Source of the DNA: Rhodoblastus acidophilus
Lineage (GTDB): Bacteria; Pseudomonadota; Alphaproteobacteria; Rhizobiales; Beijerinckiaceae
Assembly: GCF_025961575.1 (NCBI RefSeq)
Contig: NZ_JAOQNX010000033.1
Span: forward strand, 1-53,197
Length of the DNA: 53,197 nt
Direction: 5' to 3'
In this document: positions 1 through 8,619 of the stretch, piece after piece
Numbering within the stretch: the stretch's first letter is position 1
How the letters are laid out: the number at the start of each line of letters is the position of its first letter
Program-made: the position numbers and the translations under genes
Notes under the pieces: generated by a model
Told to the model about the DNA's origin: nothing
What the model saw: only the letters and a program-made list of their open reading frames with translations
The model's database searches: none

Positions 1-1
1 C

Positions 2-82
2 GCCTGGAACAAGCTCACCGATCTGCCAGACGTCATCACCTCAATCGGAATGCGCGACTGGGCGCATGTGGGTCAGACATGA
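2..82 (+). CDS. 3' end of a gene, IS630-family transposase-like C-terminus (partial)
   Basis: An open frame enters from the left edge and ends at a TGA, giving 26 residues that begin AWNKLTDLPDVIT and end DWAHVGQT. From memory, IS630-family transposases often end in a similar way (AWN.L...P..I.SIG.RDWAH), so this is probably the tail of such a transposase. The call rests on this short match alone, because the catalytic DDE part lies outside the window. It is transcribed toward the convergent P-loop gene. No terminal inverted repeat could be assigned with confidence. Confidence 0.4.
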   Translation, partial: AWNKLTDLPDVITSIGMRDWAHVGQT

Positions 83-127
83 GGGCCGTTAGTATAATGC
101 TATATTTTTCAATGGTTTCACTCGTTC

Positions 128-157
128 GCGGTTGTCAAGGAATACCCCGACAACCGC
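128..157. repeat. 9-bp inverted repeat between convergent genes
   Basis: GCGGTTGTC at 128-136 is perfectly complementary to GACAACCGC at 149-157, with a 12-base loop. It lies in the short gap between two genes that converge on it, so a shared terminator is possible. There is no T run on either side, so it could also be part of an insertion-sequence end. Confidence 0.4.
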
Positions 158-182
158 ATGACGAGCGATGACGACCGGGCCG

Positions 183-2177
183 CTACGGTTGGCGCAAAAC
201 GCTGTAGTAGGTCGTTGCCGTTCCTCCCCTTGCCGGAATCACGGTGACCGCCTCAATCGAGCCGCTCTCCCTGAGGGACGCGAGCGCGTCCTTCAGTTCC
301 GCGTTCTTGTAGCGGTGCTGGAGCTTCCGGTTCAGATCGCGGTGCGTGATCCGCTTGCGGTTCTCGTGGATCGTCCGGAGAACGTGTTTCGCTGTTGCTT
401 GAGCAGCCGTATCGGCAATCCGCAACGACGCCTCGCGCGCCATCGTGTCAGCCGACCAAAAGGCCAGTTCGCGGCCCCAAGCCAAATCCTCACCGGTCAG
501 CTTGGCGCGCAAACCCACTCGGCTGACCGCATGGATCGTGGCTAGGCGAACGGCGATTTCCGCAGTTCGCCCATAGAGTTCGGCGGTGTCGGCACGCGCG
601 CCCTTTTCGATGGCTAGCCGTTGAAGGTCGCGGAACTCCGCGCGCACAGCGTCGCTTTCCCATGCAATCAGAATCTTTCCGCTTTGGTCGAGCAAAGACG
701 GGTCCGCAAGGGCTATTCCGTGAGGCGCTCCGGCCCCGTCACAATGGTCGTAAAGCTCGCGCAGGCGGTCGATGATCGGTTGCGGAACCTCGCGGCTGTC
801 GCCATCCGGATCGCCGAAGGCAATCGGGCTTGTGGACGAGAGCAACAGGAAACGATTCAGAAAACCATTCGTCGCGTCCTTGCTGCCGAGCGCGCCGTAG
901 AATTCGCAATGCACCGATGCGCCCAGAACCGAAATCGCCGGCCACTGGATCGGCGCGGAAGACTTTCCTGCGAACGCCATCGGTTCGACCGTCTCGAAAC
1001 TTGCACCCCAACATTCTCGGAAGGTCTTGGTGAGGGCGCGTTCCCAAGGGCTCGCCTTCTGCGAACAGATGCGCGAGAGAAACGCACCGAACTCGTCCAA
1101 GCAGCACAGGCTAAGCGGACGATTTTCCATGTGCATCGTGAGAGCCGTCTGGCTGGCAAACTCGCCGGGGCCAACGAGTTGCGTGGTCGAACTGGCGGCG
1201 CGCAGCATTTTGGCTGCGCATCGCATCGGGTGATCCTTTCCCGACGCCGATGGGGCGAGCATGGCGATATAAAGATGAGTGCCGGCGCGCGTCGGGCCAG
1301 CCACGCGGCGGCCGATGATCGTGCCGAGCGTCGTGATCGCGGCTCCAAACGCCAGAACGCGGTTCGGTATCAGCGCGGAGGCGGTGATCCAATCCATCAT
1401 CTCGCTCAGCAGGCCGGCGGGGCGGGTCAGGTGAGCAGGCAGTTCGTTGGAAGACGACTCGTCCGCGTCACCAATGACGGCGACCTGAGAGGCCGGCGCG
1501 CTCTCCTGTTCACGCTGCCGGGTCTTCGCCTCCTTGCGGGTGACCCTCATAGCCATCAGATCGAACAGTTTGGCCGGCGGAACAGGGCTGCGGTCGATGT
1601 CGTTGCGCGAAGGGAAGGAGGCCACGGCGTCGAGGGGAATTTCCAGAACCGCGAACGCGCCAAGGACTTCGACTTGTGGGTCGTGCAACAGGCCGAAACC
1701 ACCCTGCTGGTCTTCAACGACGGTATCGCCGGCCCGGAAGAGCGCGACCGCGCCCTTCTCGTTCTCGATGACCTTGACCGACTTTCCCAACGGGTAGGAG
1801 CAGGACAGGGTTTCGAGCCTCTCGCGCCAGTCGCCGCCGGTGACTTTGATGCCGAAAAGGTCGTTCTCCAGCAGGTCGAGGCCAATGGCGTGCGAATTTT
1901 TTGGCTGTCCGTCGTAGTCGAGCGACCAGTAATCTTCGACGATTTCCCAGTCGCGGACAGGGTCGCTGTGCGCGCCAGATGGAAAAATGCAGGTGACGGC
2001 GAGATTCTTGTCGATGAGGTCGAAGGCAGCTTTAAGCGGGGGATTTCCCTCGGTCGAGATGTTGCAGAAAAATTTCACCGGCACAGGTGGGTTGTTTTCG
2101 CCGTCTTCGTGCACGTCGTAGCAGAGGAACGTGATTTCGCGTTGCTCGGACGGGTAAGTTGAAGTAAAGTTGCTCAT
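183..2177 (-). CDS. DUF3987-like P-loop NTPase of a mobile element
   Basis: A 664-residue protein. The N-terminal 230 residues are not recognised. The middle and C-terminal part resemble DUF3987 proteins, the helicase/primase-associated ATPases found on plasmids and integrative elements. A Walker A-like loop (APSASGKDHP) lies near residues 308-317 and a Walker B-like strand (LCCLDEFGAFL) near 357-367. The last 60 residues (ITHRDLNRKL, then ALASLRESGSI) look like a winged helix. A role in element replication or mobilisation is inferred from family and context. Two small genes and an excisionase-like gene lie upstream on the same strand and probably form one transcription unit. The start ATG has only a weak ribosome-binding site. 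The central assignment is fairly safe and the biochemical role is not. Confidence 0.7.
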   Translation of the reverse strand: MSNFTSTYPSEQREITFLCYDVHEDGENNPPVPVKFFCNISTEGNPPLKAAFDLIDKNLAVTCIFPSGAHSDPVRDWEIVEDYWSLDYDGQPKNSHAIGLDLLENDLFGIKVTGGDWRERLETLSCSYPLGKSVKVIENEKGAVALFRAGDTVVEDQQGGFGLLHDPQVEVLGAFAVLEIPLDAVASFPSRNDIDRSPVPPAKLFDLMAMRVTRKEAKTRQREQESAPASQVAVIGDADESSSNELPAHLTRPAGLLSEMMDWITASALIPNRVLAFGAAITTLGTIIGRRVAGPTRAGTHLYIAMLAPSASGKDHPMRCAAKMLRAASSTTQLVGPGEFASQTALTMHMENRPLSLCCLDEFGAFLSRICSQKASPWERALTKTFRECWGASFETVEPMAFAGKSSAPIQWPAISVLGASVHCEFYGALGSKDATNGFLNRFLLLSSTSPIAFGDPDGDSREVPQPIIDRLRELYDHCDGAGAPHGIALADPSLLDQSGKILIAWESDAVRAEFRDLQRLAIEKGARADTAELYGRTAEIAVRLATIHAVSRVGLRAKLTGEDLAWGRELAFWSADTMAREASLRIADTAAQATAKHVLRTIHENRKRITHRDLNRKLQHRYKNAELKDALASLRESGSIEAVTVIPARGGTATTYYSVLRQP

Positions 2178-2238
2178 CTAAGGTGTTCCCAAACGGGGCT
2201 GCCACGACTGAACCTCGTGGACGGCCCTTTTCTTTTAG

Positions 2239-2538
2239 CTACGCAGCGGAGTCCGCGTAGCCGGTGGCGGTGATCCTCGGTCGCGGGCGCACGTCGATCA
2301 GGCCGGCACCAACCCGCTCGATCTTGACGCCCGCCGCCTCGACGTTTCCGAGGAAGTCGGGACCGAAATCCCGATCCAAGACCGCGCTGTCCCATAACCA
2401 TCGCATCCCGAAGGTGCGGTAGCTGGCGGCGGTCTTGAAATTTTGCGCGAGCCGCCCCCACAGATGCCGGGGCGGCTCGCCGTCTTGCACGACAACCACA
2501 TGGCATTGCTCGGGCAGCGGCATTTTCTCGACGGTCAT
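2239..2538 (-). CDS. Hypothetical protein of the mobile element
   Basis: A 99-residue protein that I do not recognise. The ATG at 2538 is chosen over an in-frame ATG at 2568 because GAGAGGAA lies about four bases upstream of it, and because the earlier start would overlap the previous gene. The sequence is soluble, with VVVVQDGEPPRHLWGRL near the N-terminus and no membrane segment or cysteine motif. It sits between the P-loop gene and another small unknown, and the close spacing suggests co-transcription. Confidence 0.55.
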   Translation of the reverse strand: MTVEKMPLPEQCHVVVVQDGEPPRHLWGRLAQNFKTAASYRTFGMRWLWDSAVLDRDFGPDFLGNVEAAGVKIERVGAGLIDVRPRPRITATGYADSAA

Positions 2539-2552
2539 TGCGTTCCTCTCAG

Positions 2553-2855
2553 CTAATCCTTGATCCAATCTCCTTCATGCGTGACCTTGGAGACGAGGCC
2601 GATGCGCCCATGACCCTCAGCGAGTTCAGCCCCATTGGCGCGCAGGTCGTCGGCGATGGCGGGCGGAATGTCGCGCTGGTCGCAAATGTTGTTGCGCATC
2701 AGCTTCAGCAGCGCGTCACGGCTGGGGCGGGGCGGCAGGACGAGCGACTGGACGCGGCCGGGCCAGTTGAACTGCGAGCAAACCGGATCACGGTGACCGG
2801 GGCCGGTGAACACGGCCTTATGGCCGAACAGGGTTTTGGTTTTGTCGAAGGACAC
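2553..2855 (-). CDS. Hypothetical protein of the mobile element
   Basis: A 100-residue protein with no recognised domain. It is largely hydrophilic, with a short basic stretch (RVQSLVLPPRPSRDALLKLM) in the middle. It begins five bases after the stop of the excisionase-like gene and ends just before the ribosome-binding site of the next gene, which supports a polycistronic element operon. No function is assigned. Confidence 0.5.
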   Translation of the reverse strand: MSFDKTKTLFGHKAVFTGPGHRDPVCSQFNWPGRVQSLVLPPRPSRDALLKLMRNNICDQRDIPPAIADDLRANGAELAEGHGRIGLVSKVTHEGDWIKD

Positions 2856-2860
2856 GGGTG

Positions 2861-3130
2861 TTAGACCTTAAGGCTGGAGAGGGTGGCGAGGGCGTCGTCC
2901 ACCGGGTCGGTGACGAGTGTCGCGTTCAGCGAACGTCTGAACTTCTGCCAATCTGCGCGTTGGATGTAAGAAAGCCGGCCGATTTTCGTCACCTTGAGCT
3001 TGCCGGCTTTCACAAGTCGCTGGCCCGTTCGGAGAGAAATCCCGTTAGCCTTGAGATGCGCCGTGAAAGGCAGAAAATCCGGTTCCAGAATTTTGTAGCG
3101 CCCCGCTGGCGGGGCGGATCGAGCAGACAT
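2861..3130 (-). CDS. Excisionase/AlpA-like helix-turn-helix protein
   Basis: An 89-residue protein. Residues about 25-60 (ANGISLRTGQRLVKAGKLKV, then GRLSYIQRADW) match the layout of small MerR-like excisionase/AlpA DNA-binding domains: a helix-turn-helix followed by a basic wing with KIGRLSYI. Such proteins direct excision or regulate integrative elements (family knowledge). The frame stays open upstream to 3394. The start at 3130 was chosen because the domain begins soon after it, and other in-frame ATGs exist. A strong promoter lies about 160 bases upstream. It is the first gene of the element's leftward operon. No integrase is visible beside it. Confidence 0.6.
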   Translation of the reverse strand: MSARSAPPAGRYKILEPDFLPFTAHLKANGISLRTGQRLVKAGKLKVTKIGRLSYIQRADWQKFRRSLNATLVTDPVDDALATLSSLKV

Positions 3131-3154
3131 TTGTGCGTGTTCCAATACAGAAAG

Positions 3155-3176
3155 GCGCCGAGGGCTGCCTCGGCGC
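3155..3176 (-). promoter_or_regulatory. Leader hairpin upstream of the excisionase-like gene
   Basis: GCGCCGAGG (3155-3163) and CCTCGGCGC (3168-3176) form a 9-bp perfect stem with a 4-base loop. On the minus strand the stem is followed by CCTTTCTGT, a poor U tract. It lies between the promoter at 3299-3327 and the excisionase-like start at 3130, so it could act as an attenuator or leader structure. The function is inferred. Confidence 0.4.
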
Positions 3177-3298
3177 TGGTTGCTCGTCAGTGTCATTCGG
3201 ATGTTTGCCGCATGGTCGCCGGGCATGATGCCGGCGGGCGACACTCGACCAAAGCTCGGGAGAGGTAGCTCCCCAAGACGCAAGTATCGAGCATGATC

Positions 3299-3327
3299 CT
3301 TATACCCACCTTGACCCCGTGTGTCAA
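3299..3327 (-). promoter_or_regulatory. Consensus sigma70 promoter with overlapping inverted repeat
   Basis: On the minus strand a perfect TTGACA (-35, 3322-3327) is separated by exactly 17 bases from TATAAG (-10, 3299-3304). The -35 box is half of an inverted repeat, TTGAC-N7-GTCAA at 3311-3327, which covers the spacer and is a natural operator position. Transcription would start near 3292 and run into the excisionase-like gene and the operon behind it. The boxes and spacing are directly visible. The repressor is not identified. Confidence 0.6.
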
Positions 3328-3394
3328 TCAAAAAGGCATCTATGGCGTTTATTGGCATGTATTGACGCGACGTTGGCTCGTAGATGTAACGCAT

Positions 3395-3794
3395 TACCGG
3401 TCTAACAAGAAGCGTTGTAAAGCTGCTCTCGCGATTTGGGGATCATAGGGATGATTTTCATCTCCAATTAACATGGTGATTGACAGAAATTTTGGAATTG
3501 CCGGCGTGAATGACGGCCAAGTATTTCTGATTCGCTTGCAGCGTGGCAAACGGGCGGGGTGCTCCTACTCTTGTCACCGAGTGGGTGGCAGGTTGGTCGC
3601 GCGCTTCAAGAGTCTTTCAGGCGGCGCTGGAAACCGTAGGCAGATAGATCAGCGCGGCCTCTGCCGCCGCCCAATGGGCTTCTTTGGGCGATTTGAGCTT
3701 GGGGTGGCGTTGCGCGCAGGAACCTAATCGTTGCGCCAATAATTGCGCCGGCTACTTGCGTCGTAAAAAAATCGCCTTAACTCTTTGATTTTGC
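3395..3794. other. Gap between element genes and tRNA-Ile2; possible coding relic
   Basis: No gene here is convincing. On the minus strand, about 3617-3757 is an open stretch without a normal start codon. It would end LKSPKEAHWAAAEAALIYLP and then a stop, which reads like the C-terminus of a real protein. It could be a decayed gene of the element, but I do not recognise it. A plus-strand frame at 3473-3727 has no ribosome-binding site and no protein-like composition. An integrase would be expected in this position next to the tRNA, and none is seen. Confidence 0.3.
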
Positions 3795-3870
3795 TGGTGG
3801 GCCGGGCAGGACTCGAACCTGCAACCAGACCGTTATGAGCGGCCGGCTCTAACCATTGAGCTACCGGCCC
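3795..3870 (-). tRNA. tRNA-Ile2 (CAU anticodon, lysidine type)
   Basis: A complete 76-base cloverleaf. The acceptor stem is GGGCCGG/CCGGCCC, the D arm GCUC/GAGC, the anticodon stem GGCCG/CGGUC around loop CUCAUAA, and the T arm GCAGG-UUCGAGU-CCUGC. The discriminator is A and CCA is encoded. The anticodon is CAU. The loop and D-arm pattern match the AUA-reading isoleucine tRNA, whose C34 is converted to lysidine by TilS, better than initiator or elongator methionine tRNA. Its 3' end faces the mobile-element genes on its left, the usual side for tyrosine-recombinase integration. Confidence 0.92.
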
Positions 3871-4014
3871 CACGCAGGATCGGGTTTTAAAACGTTTTTC
3901 GTCGTCTTGGCAATCGGCAGCTCTTGCGTGATCTCCCGCGTCAGGCGACGCAGGTCATGACGCCGCAGTGAAGTTGGGCTAACCTCCGCTCGCGATTCCA
4001 ACGGAGGTCCAACC

Positions 4015-4197
4015 ATGAAATTTGTTTACGCGCTCTTGCTCGGTCTGGGTGTGATCGCCGGCGACATCGCCTCGGCCGAGGCCGCGGTCTGCGCGCGCGG
4101 CGTCTATCGCGCCGGTTGCGTCGGTCCTCGCGGCGCCGTCGTCGTGCGCCGCCCGGTCCGTTGCTATTGGCGCGCCGGCGTTCGCATCTGCCGCTGA
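4015..4197 (+). CDS. Small exported cysteine-containing protein
   Basis: A 60-residue protein with a strong ribosome-binding site (GGAGG, 8 bases before ATG). Residues 1-23 form a signal peptide ending near ASAEAA. The mature part of about 37 residues has four cysteines (CARGVYRAGC, then RCYWRAGVRIC) spaced as two pairs, suggesting two disulfides, and is rich in Arg and Val. Small secreted proteins with this VCARGVYRAGC-type core occur in Hyphomicrobiales, but no function is known to me. The gene stands alone between the tRNA and the convergent thioesterase gene. Confidence 0.75.
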   Translation: MKFVYALLLGLGVIAGDIASAEAAVCARGVYRAGCVGPRGAVVVRRPVRCYWRAGVRICR

Positions 4198-4204
4198 CCG
4201 GCCT

Positions 4205-5137
4205 TCACGTCGACAGCGTTTCCGCCCGCGCGCCTTCTTCCCTGGGGATCGGGCGCGGGCGCCCCTGGTCGTCGATGGCGACAAAGGTGAAGGTGGCGTC
4301 GGTCACCTTTTCCAGCTTGTTGGTGATGAAACGGTTCACCCAGGCCTCGATGTGAATCTTCATCGACGTGCGGCCCACCGATTCCACTTCCGTGAAGACG
4401 TTGAGCACGTCGCCCACCCGAATCGGCCGGATGAAGGTCATCGTGTCCACCTTGATCGTCACCACGCGGCCGCCGGCGCGATCCACGCCCGCAATGCCGC
4501 CGGCCGCGTCCATTTGCGACAGCACCCAGCCGCCGAAAATGTCGCCGTTCGCATTGGTGTCCGCCGGCATGGCGATGATTTTTATGGTCAGGTCGCCGCG
4601 AGGCTGTTCCTGCAAAGCCGAATCCATTGCTCTCCTCCGCTGGATGCATTTAGCAGAGCGGGAAGGCGAGGGCGTGTCCATGCGACCATTTTGCGCGCCG
4701 CTTGATCGCTCCATCGGAATGAAGCGCAGGCCGTCGCGGACCTGCTCCGGGCCGGCGCGGCGAAACCCGAGTTTTTCGTAGACCTCGACCGCCTCGATGC
4801 TGGAGTGGACGCTACGCAAGCGATGAGCGCCGTCGAGCGTCTCAAAAAGCCGCCGGCCGACGCCGCGCCACCGGCAGGCGGCCGCGACAAAGAACAATGA
4901 AATATGGCTTTGCCTGACATGGAGCAGGCCGATGATGTCGTCGCCCTCCACTGCGACGAGCGTTTCAGCGCCCGCCGCGTCGCGCGCGCGAAGCGCGTCC
5001 GGTTGCACATAGTCCCGGAACACGGAGACGCCGGCTTGCGTCATCCGCGCCGACGTCTCCTGCAAAAATTCACGCCAGACGAAGGCGCTCGCGGCGTCAT
5101 AATCCTCGGCCGCGAGGCGCCTGATCTCCACGTCCAC
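4205..5137 (-). CDS. GNAT acetyltransferase fused in frame to YciA-type acyl-CoA thioesterase
   Basis: One open frame of 310 residues holds two enzymes. Residues about 1-145 are a GNAT N-acetyltransferase: the acetyl-CoA loop CRWRGVGRRLFETL is near 88-101 and VYEKLGFRRAGP near 118-129. Residues 171-310 are a hotdog-fold acyl-CoA thioesterase of the YciA/BFIT type (ADTNANGDIFGGWVLSQMD, then GRVVTIKVDTMTFIRPI and an EAWV segment). The 25-residue link is rich in Arg, Ser and Pro. There is no stop between the domains, yet a strong internal Shine-Dalgarno precedes Met171, so the thioesterase is probably also made alone. This could be a recent loss of the GNAT stop codon or a true fusion. Both domain calls are confident, and the physiological product is not known. 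Confidence 0.8.
   Translation of the reverse strand: MDVEIRRLAAEDYDAASAFVWREFLQETSARMTQAGVSVFRDYVQPDALRARDAAGAETLVAVEGDDIIGLLHVRQSHISLFFVAAACRWRGVGRRLFETLDGAHRLRSVHSSIEAVEVYEKLGFRRAGPEQVRDGLRFIPMERSSGAQNGRMDTPSPSRSAKCIQRRRAMDSALQEQPRGDLTIKIIAMPADTNANGDIFGGWVLSQMDAAGGIAGVDRAGGRVVTIKVDTMTFIRPIRVGDVLNVFTEVESVGRTSMKIHIEAWVNRFITNKLEKVTDATFTFVAIDDQGRPRPIPREEGARAETLST
4628..4639 (-). promoter_or_regulatory. Internal ribosome-binding site before the thioesterase domain
   Basis: On the minus strand GGAGGAGA (4631-4638) lies three bases before an in-frame ATG at 4627, with the GGAGG core about six bases away. This is one of the strongest Shine-Dalgarno sequences in the window, and the ATG coincides with the expected N-terminus of YciA-like thioesterases (MDSALQEQPRGDLTIKI). 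It supports a separate 140-residue thioesterase product spanning 4205-4627. Confidence 0.65.
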
Positions 5138-5143
5138 GCGGGC

Positions 5144-7104
<1,961 letters not shown>

Positions 7105-7274
7105 TTGAACCGATTACGCTAGCAGCCTTGTCCCGGGGGTGCAAGCTTGAGCGCCGAGCCGAACAACGCCTCAGACCGGTCGGCGCTTCTGTCGGCGCTT
7201 CTTGGGCCTTGCGGAACGTTGCGGCCGGTCAATGCGTTTTTCTGCGGAAAGCGGCAGGATGGATGTGGGGCGGA

Positions 7275-7730
7275 ATGGCGAGAGACAACATGCGCACCAT
7301 CGAGGACGGTCCCCGCGGACTGAACGAAATCAACCCGGAAAAGGTTGGCTTTGTCATCGTCAAGGCGCGCGAACTGCTTTCGGAGGACGAGGGCCTGTCT
7401 CCCGACGCCTCAAACGCCGCCGACGATGGCGGACAGGCGATTCTGACCGACAGCGCCTACGGTCCCATCCGCGCCGAGCTCAAGCAATATATCGACGCCC
7501 TCGACGAGGAGGAGGCGGCCGCCCTGGTCGCCCTGCTGTGGATCGGGCGCGGCGATTTTGAGCGCGAGGAATGGGCGAATGCGCTGGCGCAGGCCCGCGC
7601 GCGCCGCGAGAGCCCGACCGCGAGCTATCTGCTCGGCGAACCCTTGTTGCCGGAATATCTCGAAGAGGCGCTCGAGGCTTTCGGCTATTCCCACAGCGAT
7701 TTCACGCCCGACGAGGATCGTGAGGCCTGA
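7275..7730 (+). CDS. DUF3775 domain protein
   Basis: About 151 residues. The segments INPEKVGFVIVKARELLSED, YIDALDEEEAAALVALLWIG and TASYLLGEPLLPEYLEEALE match the DUF3775 family, small acidic alphaproteobacterial proteins of unknown function. An in-frame ATG at 7290, with GCGAGAG ahead of it, is an equally good start, and the frame is open to 7128. It is divergent from thiC and its riboswitch, and the lipoprotein gene follows on the same strand. No catalytic motif is visible. Confidence 0.8.
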   Translation: MARDNMRTIEDGPRGLNEINPEKVGFVIVKARELLSEDEGLSPDASNAADDGGQAILTDSAYGPIRAELKQYIDALDEEEAAALVALLWIGRGDFEREEWANALAQARARRESPTASYLLGEPLLPEYLEEALEAFGYSHSDFTPDEDREA

Positions 7731-7810
7731 ATTTTTTGGGCTGTTGCGCGCCGGCGATAGTTTTGAAAGGGCTGCCGTGCGACATATCAGGCTGGAGATT
7801 CGGCCTGACG

Positions 7811-8197
7811 ATGAACAAAATTCTGTCCGCCCTCGCTTTGTGCGCGCTGCTCGGCGCCTGCGCCGCCCCCACCGAACCTTACCGCGTGACGGCGGTCGCC
7901 AGCGAAAAGGTCAGCGACGCCAAATTCGCCAAAGACGACGCCGCCTGCAAGGCCAAGACCCGCGCCGTGACCGATCAGGAAGCCGCGAACGGACAGCTCG
8001 ACGTTCAGAACGATTTCGACCGGCTCTACGCCGACTGCATGCTCGACAAGGGCTATGCCGTGGAGGAATTGCGCCGCCGCATGGCCTATTATGGTCCTTA
8101 TTATGGCCCCGGACCCTGGGGACCCTATTGGGGACCGGGCCCCTATTGGGGGACGGGCTTTTATTACGGCGCGGGATGGGGCTACGGCCGCTGGTGA
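7811..8197 (+). CDS. Small lipoprotein with Tyr/Gly/Pro/Trp-rich tail
   Basis: A 128-residue protein. A lipoprotein signal peptide ends in the lipobox LLGAC at residues 13-17, giving Cys17 as the lipid site. The middle (about 35-85) is charged and helical and includes two cysteines (ACKAKTRAVTDQEAANG, then YADCMLDKGYAVEELRRRM). The last 36 residues are a low-complexity run of YYGP/GPYWG units without acidic residues. Similar DUF-less lipoproteins are common in Hyphomicrobiales, but their function is unknown to me. The start was chosen at the signal peptide, and the frame is open further upstream. Confidence 0.7.
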   Translation: MNKILSALALCALLGACAAPTEPYRVTAVASEKVSDAKFAKDDAACKAKTRAVTDQEAANGQLDVQNDFDRLYADCMLDKGYAVEELRRRMAYYGPYYGPGPWGPYWGPGPYWGTGFYYGAGWGYGRW

Positions 8198-8213
8198 GCG
8201 GCGGACGCAAAAA

Positions 8214-8525
8214 TCACTTGACGCAGGACACGCAGAAAATCGCCGTGGGCAGGGCGGTTAGCCGCTTGGGATCGATGTCGTCGCCGCATTTGGCGCAAAT
8301 CCCGTACTGGCCATCGGCGATGCGCTGCAAGGCCGCGCGAATCTGCTGAATCTCCTTCAGCTTCTGCTTCTCGATGCCTTCCAGCGCGTCCTGGCCCTCA
8401 AGCTGGGTGGCCTGCTCCTCCCAGTCGGCGGGCAGGGCGCTGCGCATTTCCTGGTCGATCTCGGCGACCTCGCCCGACAGCTGCGCGAGCCTGTGTTCGA
8501 GCGTTTTGGCGATGTCTTCAAACAT
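8214..8525 (-). CDS. DksA/TraR-family zinc-finger protein
   Basis: A 103-residue protein with an N-terminal coiled coil (residues about 1-70, LEHRLAQLSGEVAEIDQEMR onward) and a C-terminal four-cysteine zinc finger (CAKCGDDIDPKRLTALP, then CVSC). DksA-type proteins bind the RNA polymerase secondary channel and modulate transcription with ppGpp. This one is shorter than canonical DksA (about 150 residues), like the DksA2/TraR-type paralogues. The start at 8525 gives the usual N-terminus for such short forms. It is convergent with the lipoprotein gene. Confidence 0.85.
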   Translation of the reverse strand: MFEDIAKTLEHRLAQLSGEVAEIDQEMRSALPADWEEQATQLEGQDALEGIEKQKLKEIQQIRAALQRIADGQYGICAKCGDDIDPKRLTALPTAIFCVSCVK

Positions 8526-8619
8526 TGTCGTTGTCGCCTGGTGTTCGGTCGCGGGGCTGCGCCTTCTCAATAGATTAGGACTGAACGAGCCGCTTGCAAG
8601 TCCGCTTTTGGTCAGGGCC

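Noticed and set aside
621-2162. Long plus-strand open frame antisense to the P-loop gene
   Set aside because: It mirrors the minus-strand gene, has Arg/Ala-rich composition with no domain, and no ribosome-binding site. It is a high-GC shadow.
3473-3727. 84-codon plus-strand frame next to the tRNA
   Set aside because: It has no Shine-Dalgarno and no recognisable sequence, and the opposite strand reads more like protein (a possible relic).
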